From the NCBI GenBank assembly GCA_032716605.1, contig CM064572.1, positions 44,598,563-44,662,562 on the forward strand: a stretch of 64,000 nucleotides of DNA, written 5' to 3'. The notes under the pieces were generated by a model that had not been told where the DNA came from, did not search any database, and worked only from the letters and a program-made list of their open reading frames with translations. Shown piece after piece: positions 50,978-61,445 of the stretch; position 1 is the stretch's first letter, and each line of letters begins with the position of its first letter. Position numbers and translations under genes: made by a program. Source of the DNA: Paralithodes platypus. Lineage: Eukaryota > Arthropoda > Malacostraca > Decapoda > Lithodidae.

Positions 50978-51189
50978 TTAACCCCTTCAGAACGATGACG
51001 TCTTTTTACCCTTTAAATTGGCTAACAATAGACGATTTTATGCATTTTAAGAAGAACGTATGCTATTCGGAGGGTTTACTGAGATCGTGTTTACTCCTTT
51101 GAGTCCTAGAGGTAGATTATAAAATAAAGAAAATCGTCTAATGGTATCCAGAATTTAATGTTATTACGGCATCGTGCTGAAGGGGTTAA
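50978..51189. mobile_element. TTAA-flanked MITE with 16-base TIRs (family F3)
   Basis: TTAA 50978-50981 and 51186-51189. The TIRs are CCCCTTCAGAACGATG on the left and CCCCTTCAGCACGATG on the right (inverted), 15 of 16 matching. Length is 204 bases between the TTAAs. Internal words AGACGATTTTATGC and AAAATCGTCTAATGG are inverted partners, so the whole element is roughly palindromic. A piggyBac-type non-autonomous element by its target duplication. Confidence 0.85.
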
Positions 51190-51454
51190 GCGACGGATTG
51201 GGATAATTACTTGAGAGTGTGAGCGAAGTGGCTTTGAACGGTAGGACCCCAAACCCTATCGAGACCAAGGAACCATGGAAGTGTAGAATAAATACAGGAA
51301 TAAAGGAGAACGAGGAGAACACAGGAAGGATACAATTGAGCAATCAAGCCACGGAGGAGGGCGGGCCGAGAGTGAGAGAAAAGGAAAAATAATAAATCGT
51401 AACTCTATGGGTGCCAAATGACGAAATATAGCCTCAATTGGTTCTGCAGTACTT
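51190..51454. other. spacer
   Basis: A-rich with no gene. Confidence 0.5.
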
Positions 51455-51814
51455 TATTTATGGGGAGAGTTTATGTATTGATCGATATATTTATTATCTG
51501 TTTTAGCGTCTACCCTAGACATCAATCGAGCTTAAAATTACATGCTCAAGATCCCCCTTCTAGATAAATTTGTACATTTGTCGGTAGAAAAATTTCCCGG
51601 CCAGAGGCCGGTTTCTTCCTAAATTACAGGCTCGCCATCACTCGCCAGGAAAAAATCGACACCTAAATGGCACAAAAGGTATAAATAATGACAGAAATGG
51701 GATGAAAGGTTTTAAAATTGCCAAACTAATGGGCTGAACATCTTAAAATCTGAAAACTAATGGGGCTGAACAATAGAGAGAAGGGGGACCAGAAAAATCG
51801 ACCATCTCCCCTTA
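51455..51814 (-). mobile_element. F1 repeat, near full-length copy
   Basis: Minus orientation: TCGGTAGAAAAATTTCCCGG, GGCTCGCCATCACTCGCC (two changes in the core), AATCGACACCTAAATGGCAC and a CCATCTCCCCTTA end. Confidence 0.82.
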
Positions 51815-52376
<562 letters not shown>

Positions 52377-52377
52377 T

Positions 52378-52665
52378 ATAGACTGCAGCACCGGTAATTC
52401 TTTTAAGCTTCGCCTAGACAAATATTTTGCATCAAACCCGCGACTGACTGCGTTTGTAAATGAATAACTTTATTATATTCCTCCCTCAGATTCATCAACG
52501 ATTATTGCGTATATATATTACTAAGACATTACTCTCCTTTTCCCGGATATACGAAAGATCACTTATAACTGTGTTATGTTACTAACCTATCTGTCCCTTA
52601 CTAACTTCCTAATCCTGCCACGGAAATAGTTCCAAGGCAGTAGTTCCCTTTCCAATTGGTCCAAT
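52378..52665 (+). pseudogene. CR1-like LINE 3' end, plus-strand fragment
   Basis: Reads SFKLRLDKYF.ASNPRLTAFVNE (as CTTCGCCTAGACAAATATTT, GCATCAAACCCGCGACTGAC) then TAA and the family 3' UTR down to CCTTTCCAATTGG. Compared with copies A and B it is inverted. The fragment ends where the next LINE begins (about 52660), so it was cut or joined there. Confidence 0.8.
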
Positions 52666-52874
52666 TGGTTTAATGATGACTGCAAGCGTGCATTTGATGA
52701 CAAACAGGCTGCATATCGTCTATGGAGGCGTAATCAAACCCCCTTGCATTGGGAAAATTATGTTTTTAAAAGGGCAGCTGCGCAGAGAGTTTATGATGAT
52801 GCTGAGAGGATTATAACTCCCATCTTCAGGATGTTCTGGCAGGAGCTACACAGCCTCATAAATGGTGGTCCGCT

Positions 52875-53150
52875 TTGAAATCCTCTTTATTTGGAATAGA
52901 TTCCTCCATGCCTCCTCTTTGTGACTCTGATGGCTCCATCTCTTTTTATCCATTATCGAAGGCCAATATTCTATCTAATATTTTTATTAATAAGCAGAGT
53001 AATCAGGAATTGTCTTTGCCATTGACATGTTTCCCTAGACCCAACCTCATTTCAATGGCATTCAAATCAGCTGAACTGAAAAGGTACTTGCTGGATCTTG
53101 ATACCTATGGTGGCACAGACCCGGATGGGTTTTTCCCTCTCATTTTTTAA
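52875..53150 (+). pseudogene. LINE ORF2 linker segment before in-frame stop
   Basis: 91 residues with DSDGSISFYPLSKANILSNI, LKRYLLDLDTYGGTDPDGFF (GTDPDG is the entry block of the reverse transcriptase) and then TAA. Same frame as 53160-54563, so this is a nonsense mutation. Upstream coding (52665-52874) is in other frames. Confidence 0.82.
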
Positions 53151-53159
53151 AAGGTTGCA

Positions 53160-54563
53160 GTGGTTTTGGCACCTAAATTGGCAGTGGTGTTTAGGTTGCT
53201 TTTGAAATCAGGTAGTTTTCCTCTTTGCTGGCGTAAGGCTATTATCACTCCTATTCCAAAGGGAAATACTGCCTCATCATCTCCTAATGACTATCGCCCT
53301 ATCTCCATTATACCTATCCTATCCAAGCTCTATGAGAGGCTTTTGTCCAGACGCCTTTCCTCTTATTGTAATAGTCATAATTTGATACCAAACTCACAGT
53401 TTGGTTTTCGTAAGGGACTGGGTACATGTGATGCACTTCTGACACTCACCCATGACTTGCAATCTTCATTGGACCAGGGACATCAGTCTCGCGTCGTGGC
53501 TATTGACTTTAGTTCTGCTTTTGATTTAGTCAACCATAAAGCACTTCTGTTTAAGTTACAGCTCATTGGTATTGGTGGCAATTTTTTAAGGATCTGTGAA
53601 GATTTTTTGACGAAAAGATCTCCGTCTGTGGTCATTGATGGGTGTCATTCCCCTTCTGTTACTGTTGTTTCTGGTGTTCCACAAGGCAGTGTCCTTGGGC
53701 CTTTGCTTTTTATTATTTTTACTGCTGACCTGTGTTCCGAGCTTGAAAATAAACTAATCTCCTATGCTGATGATACAACTTTATATGCGTCAATTGCATC
53801 ACCAATAGATCGACACGTAATTGCTACTGCTCTGAATAGGGATTTAGCCAAAATTACATCATGGTGTGAACTTTGGGGCATGAAACTTAATGCTAGTAAA
53901 ACACACTCCATTATCATCAGCAGATCTCGTACCTTGGATCCTCCCCATCCTTATCTACAAGTTTCTGGCGAGCAAATTGAGAATGTGGATACTCTGCGTT
54001 TGTTAGGAGTTACTCTTGATCCCAAACTTACTTTTGAAAAGCATATTCGTTCTTTCTCCTCTTCCATTTCCCAAAAAATTGGTCTGCTTCGCAAGGTTTA
54101 TAAAACATTTGCTTGTGACGCCACAGTTATCAAGTCTTTTTATGCTTTTATTTTGCCACATTTCGAGTACTGCTCACCTGTCTGGTTGTCAGCAGCTGAC
54201 TGCCATCTCAAGTTGCTTGACAGGTCGCTAAATTCCATCAGTTTTATTCTACCTAATTTGTCTCTTGATCTGTGTCATCGACGTAAAGTTGGTGCCCTTA
54301 GTTTTTTATTTAAAGTTTTTAACAACCCTCAGCATCCCTTACATGGGGTTCTGCCTGGGCCCTATGTCCGGGCTCGTGCAACTAGATTCACAAGCAATCT
54401 TAATTATCTTGCCATGAGCCGTGTTAATTTTTCTACTACACAGTTTTCACGGTGTTTTGTGCCGGCCATGGTTGACTTGTGGAATAAGTTGCCAAATGAG
54501 CTAGTCAATTCAGCTAATATCTCCATTTTTAAGTCTAGAGTTAATGCTTTTTTGCAGCATTAA
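53160..54563 (+). CDS. LINE reverse transcriptase, intact core
   Basis: 467 residues. NDYRPISIIPILSKLYERLL at 43-62, GFRKGLGTCDALLTLTHDL at 82-100, AIDFSSAFDLVNH at 114-126 (first Asp), SGVPQGSVLGPLLFIIFTAD at 171-190, LISYADDTTLY at 199-209 (Asp pair), LLGVTLDPKLTFEKHI and a C-terminus with FEYCSPVWLSAA and LWNKLPNELVN. No RNase H. This is the longest undamaged reverse transcriptase core of the Jockey-group families here. The first ATG lies after the stop and is not the biological start. Confidence 0.9.
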   Translation: MVLAPKLAVVFRLLLKSGSFPLCWRKAIITPIPKGNTASSSPNDYRPISIIPILSKLYERLLSRRLSSYCNSHNLIPNSQFGFRKGLGTCDALLTLTHDLQSSLDQGHQSRVVAIDFSSAFDLVNHKALLFKLQLIGIGGNFLRICEDFLTKRSPSVVIDGCHSPSVTVVSGVPQGSVLGPLLFIIFTADLCSELENKLISYADDTTLYASIASPIDRHVIATALNRDLAKITSWCELWGMKLNASKTHSIIISRSRTLDPPHPYLQVSGEQIENVDTLRLLGVTLDPKLTFEKHIRSFSSSISQKIGLLRKVYKTFACDATVIKSFYAFILPHFEYCSPVWLSAADCHLKLLDRSLNSISFILPNLSLDLCHRRKVGALSFLFKVFNNPQHPLHGVLPGPYVRARATRFTSNLNYLAMSRVNFSTTQFSRCFVPAMVDLWNKLPNELVNSANISIFKSRVNAFLQH

Positions 54564-54719
54564 TTCTAATTTTTAAACTTATTTTATTCTATTTTATTGT
54601 ATTATATTTAAGCTTGATATCCTCCACTGCATAATATGTTATCTGTGTTTAATATGTGTATATGTACAGTACAGTATACAGTGTATGTTTTTATTTTTTC
54701 CTAAGTTGCCATAGTCTCT

Positions 54720-54850
54720 CTCCAGTGCCTCCGGGTGTTTTGTGTGGATTGATCTTGATGGTGTTTCTGCACCCTGGTTGGAGACTTCGCCATCTCATAT
54801 AATAATAATAATAATAATTACCCACTCTAAACCACTGTTTGGACACTTCC
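54720..54850 (+). repeat. junction segment: (TAA)n and CR1 3'-UTR scrap
   Basis: (TAA)n at 54801-54818 followed by ACCCACTCTAAACCACTGTT TGGACACTT, the exact inverse of a 3' UTR segment of the CR1-like family (about 30795-30825, 45885-45915). It then changes abruptly into the next LINE. Looks like a chimeric junction produced by template switching or a nested insertion. Confidence 0.65.
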
Positions 54851-55395
54851 GGCAGTACTTCTTTGATTTCCCATGGAATTATTTCTGCTTCCATGGCCGG
54901 GGACCCTCGGAGAGTGCTGAACGCATTACCGAGGTAATCCTATCGGGCATGGAAGCATACATTCCATTCTCTTTCTCTCAGACTAATACTAAAAAATCTT
55001 GGTTTACTCACGCCTGTTCTACTGCTGTCCGCAATAAGGAGGAAGCATTCAAACGGTACCGAAGCCTTAAAACTCAAGACTCTCATTCTTCCTATGTTTC
55101 TGCCCGGAATCAAGCCAAATCTGTTCTTCGACTTGCCAAACACTCTTTCATCAATAATAAATGCACTGAACTATCCAACTCTAGCTCTTCCCAAGCTTTC
55201 TGGCATCTAGCCAAAAACCTTTCTCTTCCTCGCCTTTCCCTCCCCTTTCCCACTCTGATGGCACAACCATTACTTCTTCCTCTGACAAAGCTAAACTCTC
55301 CGCTCAAACTTTTGCTAGAAACTCCACCTTGGATGATTCCGGTGCTATTCCTCCCTCTCCACCCTCCTCTCTCTTACTTATGCCTAATATCCTAA
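54742..55395 (+). pseudogene. Jockey-group LINE linker region
   Basis: Frame whose residues ~45-175 (from about 54875) are element sequence preceding the reverse transcriptase. The first ~35 residues derive from unrelated junction DNA, so the ATG at 54742 is artificial. After about residue 175 an indel moves the frame off the family sequence. Confidence 0.72.
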
Positions 55396-56262
55396 TCTCT
55401 TTTGAAGATGTACTTTCTACCCTCTCTGGGCTTAATACTAATAAGGCGTACGGTCCCGGACGGTGCTCCTCCTGTTCTCAAAATCTGTGCTTCCGTGCTG
55501 ACTCCCTGCCTAGGCAAACTCTTTCGTCTCCGTCTATCGTCTAATATCTTCCCTTCATGCTGGAAGTTTGCTCACATTCAACCTGTCCCAAAGAAGGGTG
55601 ACCGCTCTCAACCCTCCAACTATCGTCCAATTGCTCTCATCTCTTGTCTTTCTAAAGTTTTTGAAACTATTCTTGCTTCCAAATTTCTTAAGCATTTCTC
55701 TTCTCATAATCTGCTCTCAGATCGCCAGTATGGCTTCCTTAAGGGTCGCTCTACTGGTGATCTTCTTTCATATCTTACTAACTCTTGGTCATCCTCCTTT
55801 CGGGACTTCGGTGAGACTTTTTCTCTTGCACTAGACATATCGAAAGCCTTCGATAGAGTCTGGCACAAATCTTTAATTTCTAAACTACCCTCCTTCGGTT
55901 TCTATCCCTCCATCTGTGCCTTTGTCTTTAATTTCCTTTCCGGCCATTCCATAGCCGCAGTTGTGGACGGCCATTGTTCACTTCCTCACCCTTTAAACTC
56001 CGGTGTTTCTCAGGGCTCTGTCCTATCTACTATTCTCTTTCTAATTTTTATAAATGATCTCCTCAGCTATACCTCAATTCCCATATATTCATACGCAGAC
56101 GCAGACGACTCAACCTTACACTACTCCATTAGTTTTTTCAGAAATCCCCATCCAGCAATCCCTCAACGACAAATGTAATGAAGCCATAGAACTCTTAAAT
56201 TCTGATCTAAATACTATCTCCAACTGGGGCAGAGAAAACCTTGTTACCTTTAACCTAACAAG
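54850..56262 (+). mobile_element. Jockey-group LINE copy, truncated at both ends
   Basis: Same family as 32045-33478, overlapping it at very high similarity over the reverse transcriptase. It includes the linker (ESAERITEVILSGMEAYIPF, WFTHACSTAVRNKEEAFKRY, SVLRLAKHSFINNKC) and the reverse transcriptase to RENLVTFN, then stops at about 56262. The C-terminus, UTR and tail are missing. Two frameshifts (about 55250-55480, 56130). Confidence 0.85.
55402..56178 (+). pseudogene. Jockey-group reverse transcriptase with YADADD box
   Basis: 258 residues: VPKKGDRSQPSNYRPIALIS, SDRQYGFLKGRSTGDLLSYL, LALDISKAFDRVWHKSLISK (first Asp), LNSGVSQGSVLSTILFLIFI (Pro to Ser in PQG) and SYADADDSTLHYSI. The catalytic box carries a 2-codon tandem duplication (GCAGAC twice, 56095-56106), which would displace the Asp pair. 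The frame is lost about 15 codons later by an indel near 56130-56160; the family sequence resumes in frame at 56054-56262 as LNDKCNEAIELLNSDLN. Confidence 0.85.
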
Positions 56263-56792
56263 TGCGCATGGGGGTAATTGGAAACGTCCCCCTGTGCTGA
56301 CGTATTTGAGGTGTTTCCGTCACTAAAATATTCATTGTACCATTAATAGCATTAATACTTATCCATATGCGCCTATTATGGGTTGATTATAAAGGTATTA
56401 ACCTGAAACAACAATAAAACTAGTGAAAACTGCGTTTGGATGGTCAAAATCGGAGATATACCCCGCGAGTTGTATAATGTATGGGTGAGGCAAGCTGCTT
56501 TCCCGCCAATTTCCCCCAAGGCCACTGAGACACAGTCGATCGATACTCTCTCTCTCTCTCTTGCATTCGCTTGCTATCAGTGATGACCACATCCTGTAAC
56601 CGGATTTCTAATGTTAGCACGAAAATATACCTCAGAATAAGGGAATAACAGGGAAAATAGGTGATAACTGAAGGAGAGGAGGAAAGTGGGGAAGGAGGGG
56701 AGGTAGAGGACTGAGATTTTGCATGGCCCAGGGGCCAAAAAAAAAAAAATAATAATAATTTGATGTCAAAAGTTGATTTTTGTTTTCTCTGA
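56263..56792. other. unassigned spacer
   Basis: A short CT tract at about 56546-56560 and an A-rich run near 56740. No gene or repeat family recognised. Confidence 0.45.
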
Positions 56793-56904
56793 CTCTTAAG
56801 AGTCTCCCCGCAGTCCGCCGGGGGAACTCTTAAGAGTCTCCCCGCAGTCCGCCGGGGGAACTCTTAAGAGTCTCCCCGCAGTCCGCCGGGGGAACTCTTA
56901 AGAG
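56793..56904. repeat. 34-base tandem repeat, three units plus partial
   Basis: Units start at 56793, 56827 and 56861, with a partial at 56895. Each has CTCTTAAGAG (palindrome), TCTCCCCGCAGTCCGCCGGG and GGAA. The units appear identical. The array ends three bases before the proposed start of LTR A. Confidence 0.95.
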
Positions 56905-56906
56905 TC

Positions 56907-59067
56907 TGTGACGCCTCCCGGCGTTAGCAGAATGGTTGCGTGGGGCATTGCAGCTCACTAGCGCTCGCCAGGATGGGGGGATAGGCTACAGTTGTCCTAG
57001 AATGATCTGCTTTATTTCATTAGTGTCGTGTTGTCACAGACAGTCTAGAAATGGTCTTTGTTTTGGTCTGTGACCGCGCCTTATATTTTATATTCGCTAT
57101 AATATAAATGTTGCTTGTGTGGGAGGCGAGCGAGAGAGTGTGAGGGAGTACACCCGGCAGCGAGGTGAGCTATGACGCGGCTCGCTTGGGCGCTGACGGC
57201 GTTGGCGGCCGGGTGGTCAACTAGTCCCTTCCCGTCGCGGCCTCGTGGTTTTTACCAGCTCAGAGCTTGCCTGACACGCGTATCACCTACATCCTTTGCA
57301 ATTCTGTCCCCCATACTCGCTACTTTGCATACTATTTCTCTCTCTCGACTTCTCCTTTCTCATTCTCTAATCTTTATTAAACTCAACATCCCTTCTGGTT
57401 TCAGCATAGACGTTCACCGTCGACCAGTCGTATTGTACGCGAAGCTCTCAGATATTTCCATGTATGATGTTTAGAGAGACAGACTTTTCCGTATGTGTCC
57501 TCTCTCGGGAAGGTTGTAGACCGGTATATGTCTCCCTTGCAAGGTGTTGAGTGATTCTGCTTGGTTATCTAAAGCTAGACTTGGGGTAAGGTTACTGTGT
57601 CGTTGTCTCCGATGTGTGCAGTGTTAGCTAAGCTCTGCACGACATCGACAGGTACTGTGGGAGCCTAAGTTGTCTTCGGGTTGGTTTACTTTGCGAGCAC
57701 AGCGCTGTGGTGTGAGAGGGCCATAGCCTATCCCTCACAACATAGTGCTGCCTCTTTGTGTTGACTTCTGAGGGATCGCCAGGATAGAGCTAGGTACTAG
57801 AGACCTAGATTTATCAAGAGAGCATCCCCGTCATATAACGTAATCTTCATTATACCACCCTTGGACAACGGTAGGCTACGAGCCGCATGCTCCCCCATTG
57901 TTGCCCTGCCTTGATACCCCAGCTAGACTTTATTAACTGAGCAGACACTGGTTAGAGATAAGCCCCATTATTATATGTATGCAGCATTATTATTCACTGC
58001 ACTTTTGAGCCGAGGTTGTTGTTGAGTTGCACAACCCTAGTAGGCTGTTGCGTTGTGTCACGAAGCATTTCTTTAGTTGTCGAGCATTACTACCTTTGCG
58101 CACTTTATTATTCGCCTGCCTATTATTACTATATGTCCTAGCATTTATTGTGACCCGTATTCTGCATTATAATTGTTCAAGATTCTTTACGAACATCTTC
58201 CCAGCATCAGACTTAGTTCAGAAGTTTCCAGTTGATGTTGCAGGACTAGCATTGCACTTTCTTTAACCCTTAACTGTTGGCACGCAACATAAGTCGAGTT
58301 AAATAAAGCTGGACTATGTGGCGGCGCTCGACATAGGTCGTGTGGCAATTTCAGCACGTAATGTTGCTGAGAGAGAGAGACAAGTGGTGGCAGGAGAGTA
58401 GCGAACATATGACTGCTCCAGACCACCGCGGCGAACCTACTGACACGAATCCCACCTCCTCCCTCCCTCTCTCACTCGCTATATACGGAATTGTATGGGG
58501 AAAGTGCCTAATTACATGCTTTTTGCACTCGCGTTGCACGGTTATTGCAAGAAAACTAGCCATCATAAAAGGATCGTTATGGTGTCATTCGAAAGCTCTG
58601 TTTATGCCCTTTCAGGGATAGATACTTGTTTTACGTTCTGGGTCTTATTTAGGCATGAAAATGATCACGTAAACAGCCCTATTTTGGCTAAAAGCACCCC
58701 GCTGGGCGGTACATATAAATAAACAGCCTAGGCCGCTAATAAGGTGTTAATACAGGAGTGCCAGTTATTTGAGTATCTACCGTAATGTTAATTAATCACG
58801 TTAACTATCTTTTCTTTGTGTAACATAATCGAGTAATCTTTTACTGTTTGAGAATAGGCTGTTTCATTGAGCGTCAGCCTAGTGTGTGTGTACCAGATAC
58901 CGAGTCATAGGATATCTCGTTGTCCAGGCACGACTCAGGGCGGTAATGGTGTTTTGTTTTCCAGTGTTTAAGGCAGGGGTTGGATCTAGTGTTACCGTTG
59001 TTGCTTTTTGCCATTATCTAGTCCAATGTTGAAGAGCCCTGTGTCTTTGAGAACCTGGATCGTAACA
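56907..59067 (+). mobile_element. long LTR of a Ty3/gypsy-type element (LTR A)
   Basis: Begins TGTGACG and ends CGTAACA (TGT..ACA inverted ends), directly followed by AAATGGCGACC, a primer-binding-site-like TGG. Length is 2161 bases including a 484-base TTAA insertion, so ~1.68 kb originally. It aligns in order with LTR B (59684-61445): TCTTTGTTTT near 57055, TATATTTTATATT (TATA-like, about 57085), CTTTATTAAA..CCCTTCTGGTT, GTCGTATTGTACG, ATAACGTAATxTT and GAGCCCTGTGTCTTTGAGAACC. Short frames inside (57172-57474, 58027-58266) are not shared with LTR B and are not genes. Confidence 0.8.
58267..58746. mobile_element. TTAA-flanked insertion inside LTR A
   Basis: TTAA at 58263-58266 and 58747-58750. 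Without the insert LTR A reads GCACTTTCTTTAATACAGGA, matching LTR B (GCACTTTCTTTCATGCAGGA at about 61112). The ends are CCCTTAACTGTTGGC and, inverted, CACCTTATTAGCGGCC, so weak TIRs. 480 bases, non-coding. A third, sequence-distinct TTAA element. Confidence 0.88.
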
Positions 59068-59683
59068 AATGGCGACCTAGCTCAGGATCTTTTGAACTAA
59101 GAGATAATTGCAGGATTGTTGTGGTCATTTGTTTTATTGAGGAATATAGTGGGCACGTTAATTTTGTTTTGGCAAAGTAGTATACCACTTGAGAGTCTTC
59201 AGACATTTTTGGCAAGTGAATAGTGCTACATAGGAGCTTGGGTACTTCTTCTTTTTTTTTATAAACGTGAAAATTTTGGTGGACACCATGGGAGACGAAT
59301 CAGATCATACTGAGAGTTCAGGGAATGATGCAGGCTCTGATAGGCAGATGCCAGGGGGGTTAGTAACTAGTGAGGAGGCCGCAAAGAAGTTTTTGGAGGT
59401 GCCTATAATAGCTGATCGACTAGAGGGAATTAGCAAGTATGGTCTACAGTGTTTGGCTCCCCTCATGGGGCTTAAGGTGGCTCATGGCATCAAGAAGAAC
59501 GATTTGAGGGCTTGCGTACTGGGGGCGGCTAGTGACGTTCAGGGTGGAGAGGGTGCTTGGGGACTTCTGCTCGAGCCCCCCCTCCACTCTACTCCCATCG
59601 GGACCTCTAGGATGCCGGAGTTTAGTACGTTCCCGCAGGCCGATAGCCGCTGGCAGCGTGGTTTAGGATCGCTGGGTGGGCCT
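59068..59683 (+). pseudogene. gypsy element A: leader and gag N-terminus, truncated
   Basis: The leader starts at the PBS-like AAATGGCGACC. An ATG at 59288 (CACCATGG context) opens MGDESDHTESSGNDAGSD.., with FLEVPIIADRLEGISKYGLQ and KKNDLRACVLGAASD. The same order is found in the gag of element B (MSYTGLEENGD.., FLQWPVTAERMEGMDRYGLQ, RDNLITCVLGRVT). After about 130 codons gag A is cut by LTR B at 59684; the frame reads 16 codons into that LTR before stopping (59731). The further 5' ATG at 59267 is in frame but lacks a counterpart in element B. Confidence 0.8.
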
Positions 59684-61445
59684 TGTGACGTTAACCAGTC
59701 CGTTAGAACCGCATGGCTTGTCCTACAGTGACTCGCTAGGATTGCCAGGGCAGTGGATGGGGCTACAGTTTATGTATTAGAGTGTGCTTTATTTCTTATG
59801 AAAGCTCGTGTCATGGGCAGTCCAGAAAGGCTCTTTGTTTTCACCCATGTCAAGGCTTTATATATTTAATTGTAAAGTATATGTTTTTTATCATTAACTA
59901 GTAATGATGGGATCTGGGAGAGAGAGTGAGAGGGGGGCGCGCAGTGTTTTTGCCCCGCTCGATGACGTCACGGCTGGCTGCCTCGTGGGGGTTGGTTGAG
60001 AGAGGTCCTTACCATGCTGCTAGCTCCCTTGCTAGTGGCTAGAGGACTTGTTACCGTTTTCTTCCCACGCGGCTCGACCTAGTCCCGGTATATATACTGG
60101 TTCCTCGCCACTCTCTCCCTCAGATCTGGTTTCTAGAACGCATCCATATTTATCCCTTGCTACCGGTTCCCCGCTCTGCACCTGAGAATCTTTTCCTCTG
60201 CCTACCTCTCTCTTTTTTCATATCTTTCACCACCTTTTATTAAGATTATACCCCCTCTGGTTAACTCTGCAAAATCAGCTTCATGCTGGCCAGTTGTATT
60301 GTGCGTTAAGGTCTGATATAACCTATGTATGTTTAGTTGTTAAGATAAGTTGCTCACGAAGCATTGGTTGGCATTCATATTGTTTAGTACCGCTTCCTTT
60401 AATTATTAGTGTTCTGCTGGATTAGATAATGCTAGACTAGGGGTCTGATATTATAAGGTATTGTTTCCTATGAGTGCTGGCTTTAGGAAAAAGCTGCACG
60501 ACATACCTGAGAACTGGAGTTGATTGAGTAAATTCTAGTCTGTGTGCCATTGAGAGTAGAGCATGCACGAAGTGAGGGCTTTTTGCCTATACCATTCTGC
60601 ACTGTTCTAAGCTCGTTGTTTGTCTTTGAGGTACGCCAGGAGAACGCTTAATACTTCGGTATTAAGGTTTCTCAAGAGAGCTACCCTTCCCTATAACGTA
60701 ATATTTGACGCACAGACTTGAGATTTACACTAGGCTATGCGGCATGCCATGCGCACCAGTATCTCGTATCATTGACTCTAGCTAGACTTCATCAATCATA
60801 GTAGACATTAAGTATATTAATCCAATTACTCTTTTTATGCATACCCATTTATGATTACACAAGCATTTCGCAGCCTAGTTTGATGTATTGAGACACAAAC
60901 GACTTAGGCTCTTTTTGTTGATAGGAATACTGCATTGTCGTGCCGATTATTATTGTTGTAGCGTTTAGGATATTCTTGGCCCCGACTGCATTATATATTC
61001 TGCCTTTTTGTGTGCATAGCCTGCCTTTTTGGGTTCCATTTCCGATACGAGCACTTTATAGCATCTAACATTTAAAGAAGATTCCTTGTTAGTGTTGAAG
61101 GACTTTAGTGCACTTTCTTTCATGCAGGAGTGCCTGACATTTATTGATTAAAGTAACGTAAGCTGTAACTTCTCTTACCACCTTACTTTGCATACCATAA
61201 CCAAGCACCTTCGGTTATAGGTAGTAATAGGCTGTTTTCACATAACATTAAGCCTAGAGTAGACGCACATTTATTGAGAGTTTGATAGCCTATTATTGCA
61301 TATAGAACTCTGTAGAGTATTTGTGTTCTTTGTTCACTGGGAATATACATCAGAGGTTGGAGCTAGCGCTTTCCGTTGTAACATTTATGCCATTACTAGT
61401 CAAATGAATAAGAGCCCTGATATATTTGAACCCCAGTCGTAACAA
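59684..61445 (+). mobile_element. long LTR of a second Ty3/gypsy-type element (LTR B)
   Basis: TGTGACG at 59684 to CGTAACA at 61445, 1762 bases, followed by AATGGCGACC. It shares the block order of LTR A (see there) at moderate similarity, including TTTATATATTTAATT (TATA-like) near 59855 and the GAGCCCTGATATATTTGAAC end. It interrupts gag of element A, so it is either a nested insertion or a recombination product. The downstream LTR of element B lies outside the window. Confidence 0.8.

Larger units (their letters stand above)
52660..54700 (+). mobile_element. Jockey-group LINE (third family), 5'-truncated
   Basis: Begins inside the linker (WFNDDCKRAFDDKQAAYRLW, just after 52660), continues through the reverse transcriptase to TAA 54561-54563 and has an AT-rich 3' UTR to about 54700. 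No clear poly(A). The coding frame is continuous from 52875 apart from one TAA at 53148-53150. The catalytic core is intact. Confidence 0.85.

Noticed and set aside
57172..58621. Frames inside LTR A (100, 79, 93 residues)
   Set aside because: Not conserved in LTR B; one lies partly within a TTAA insertion.
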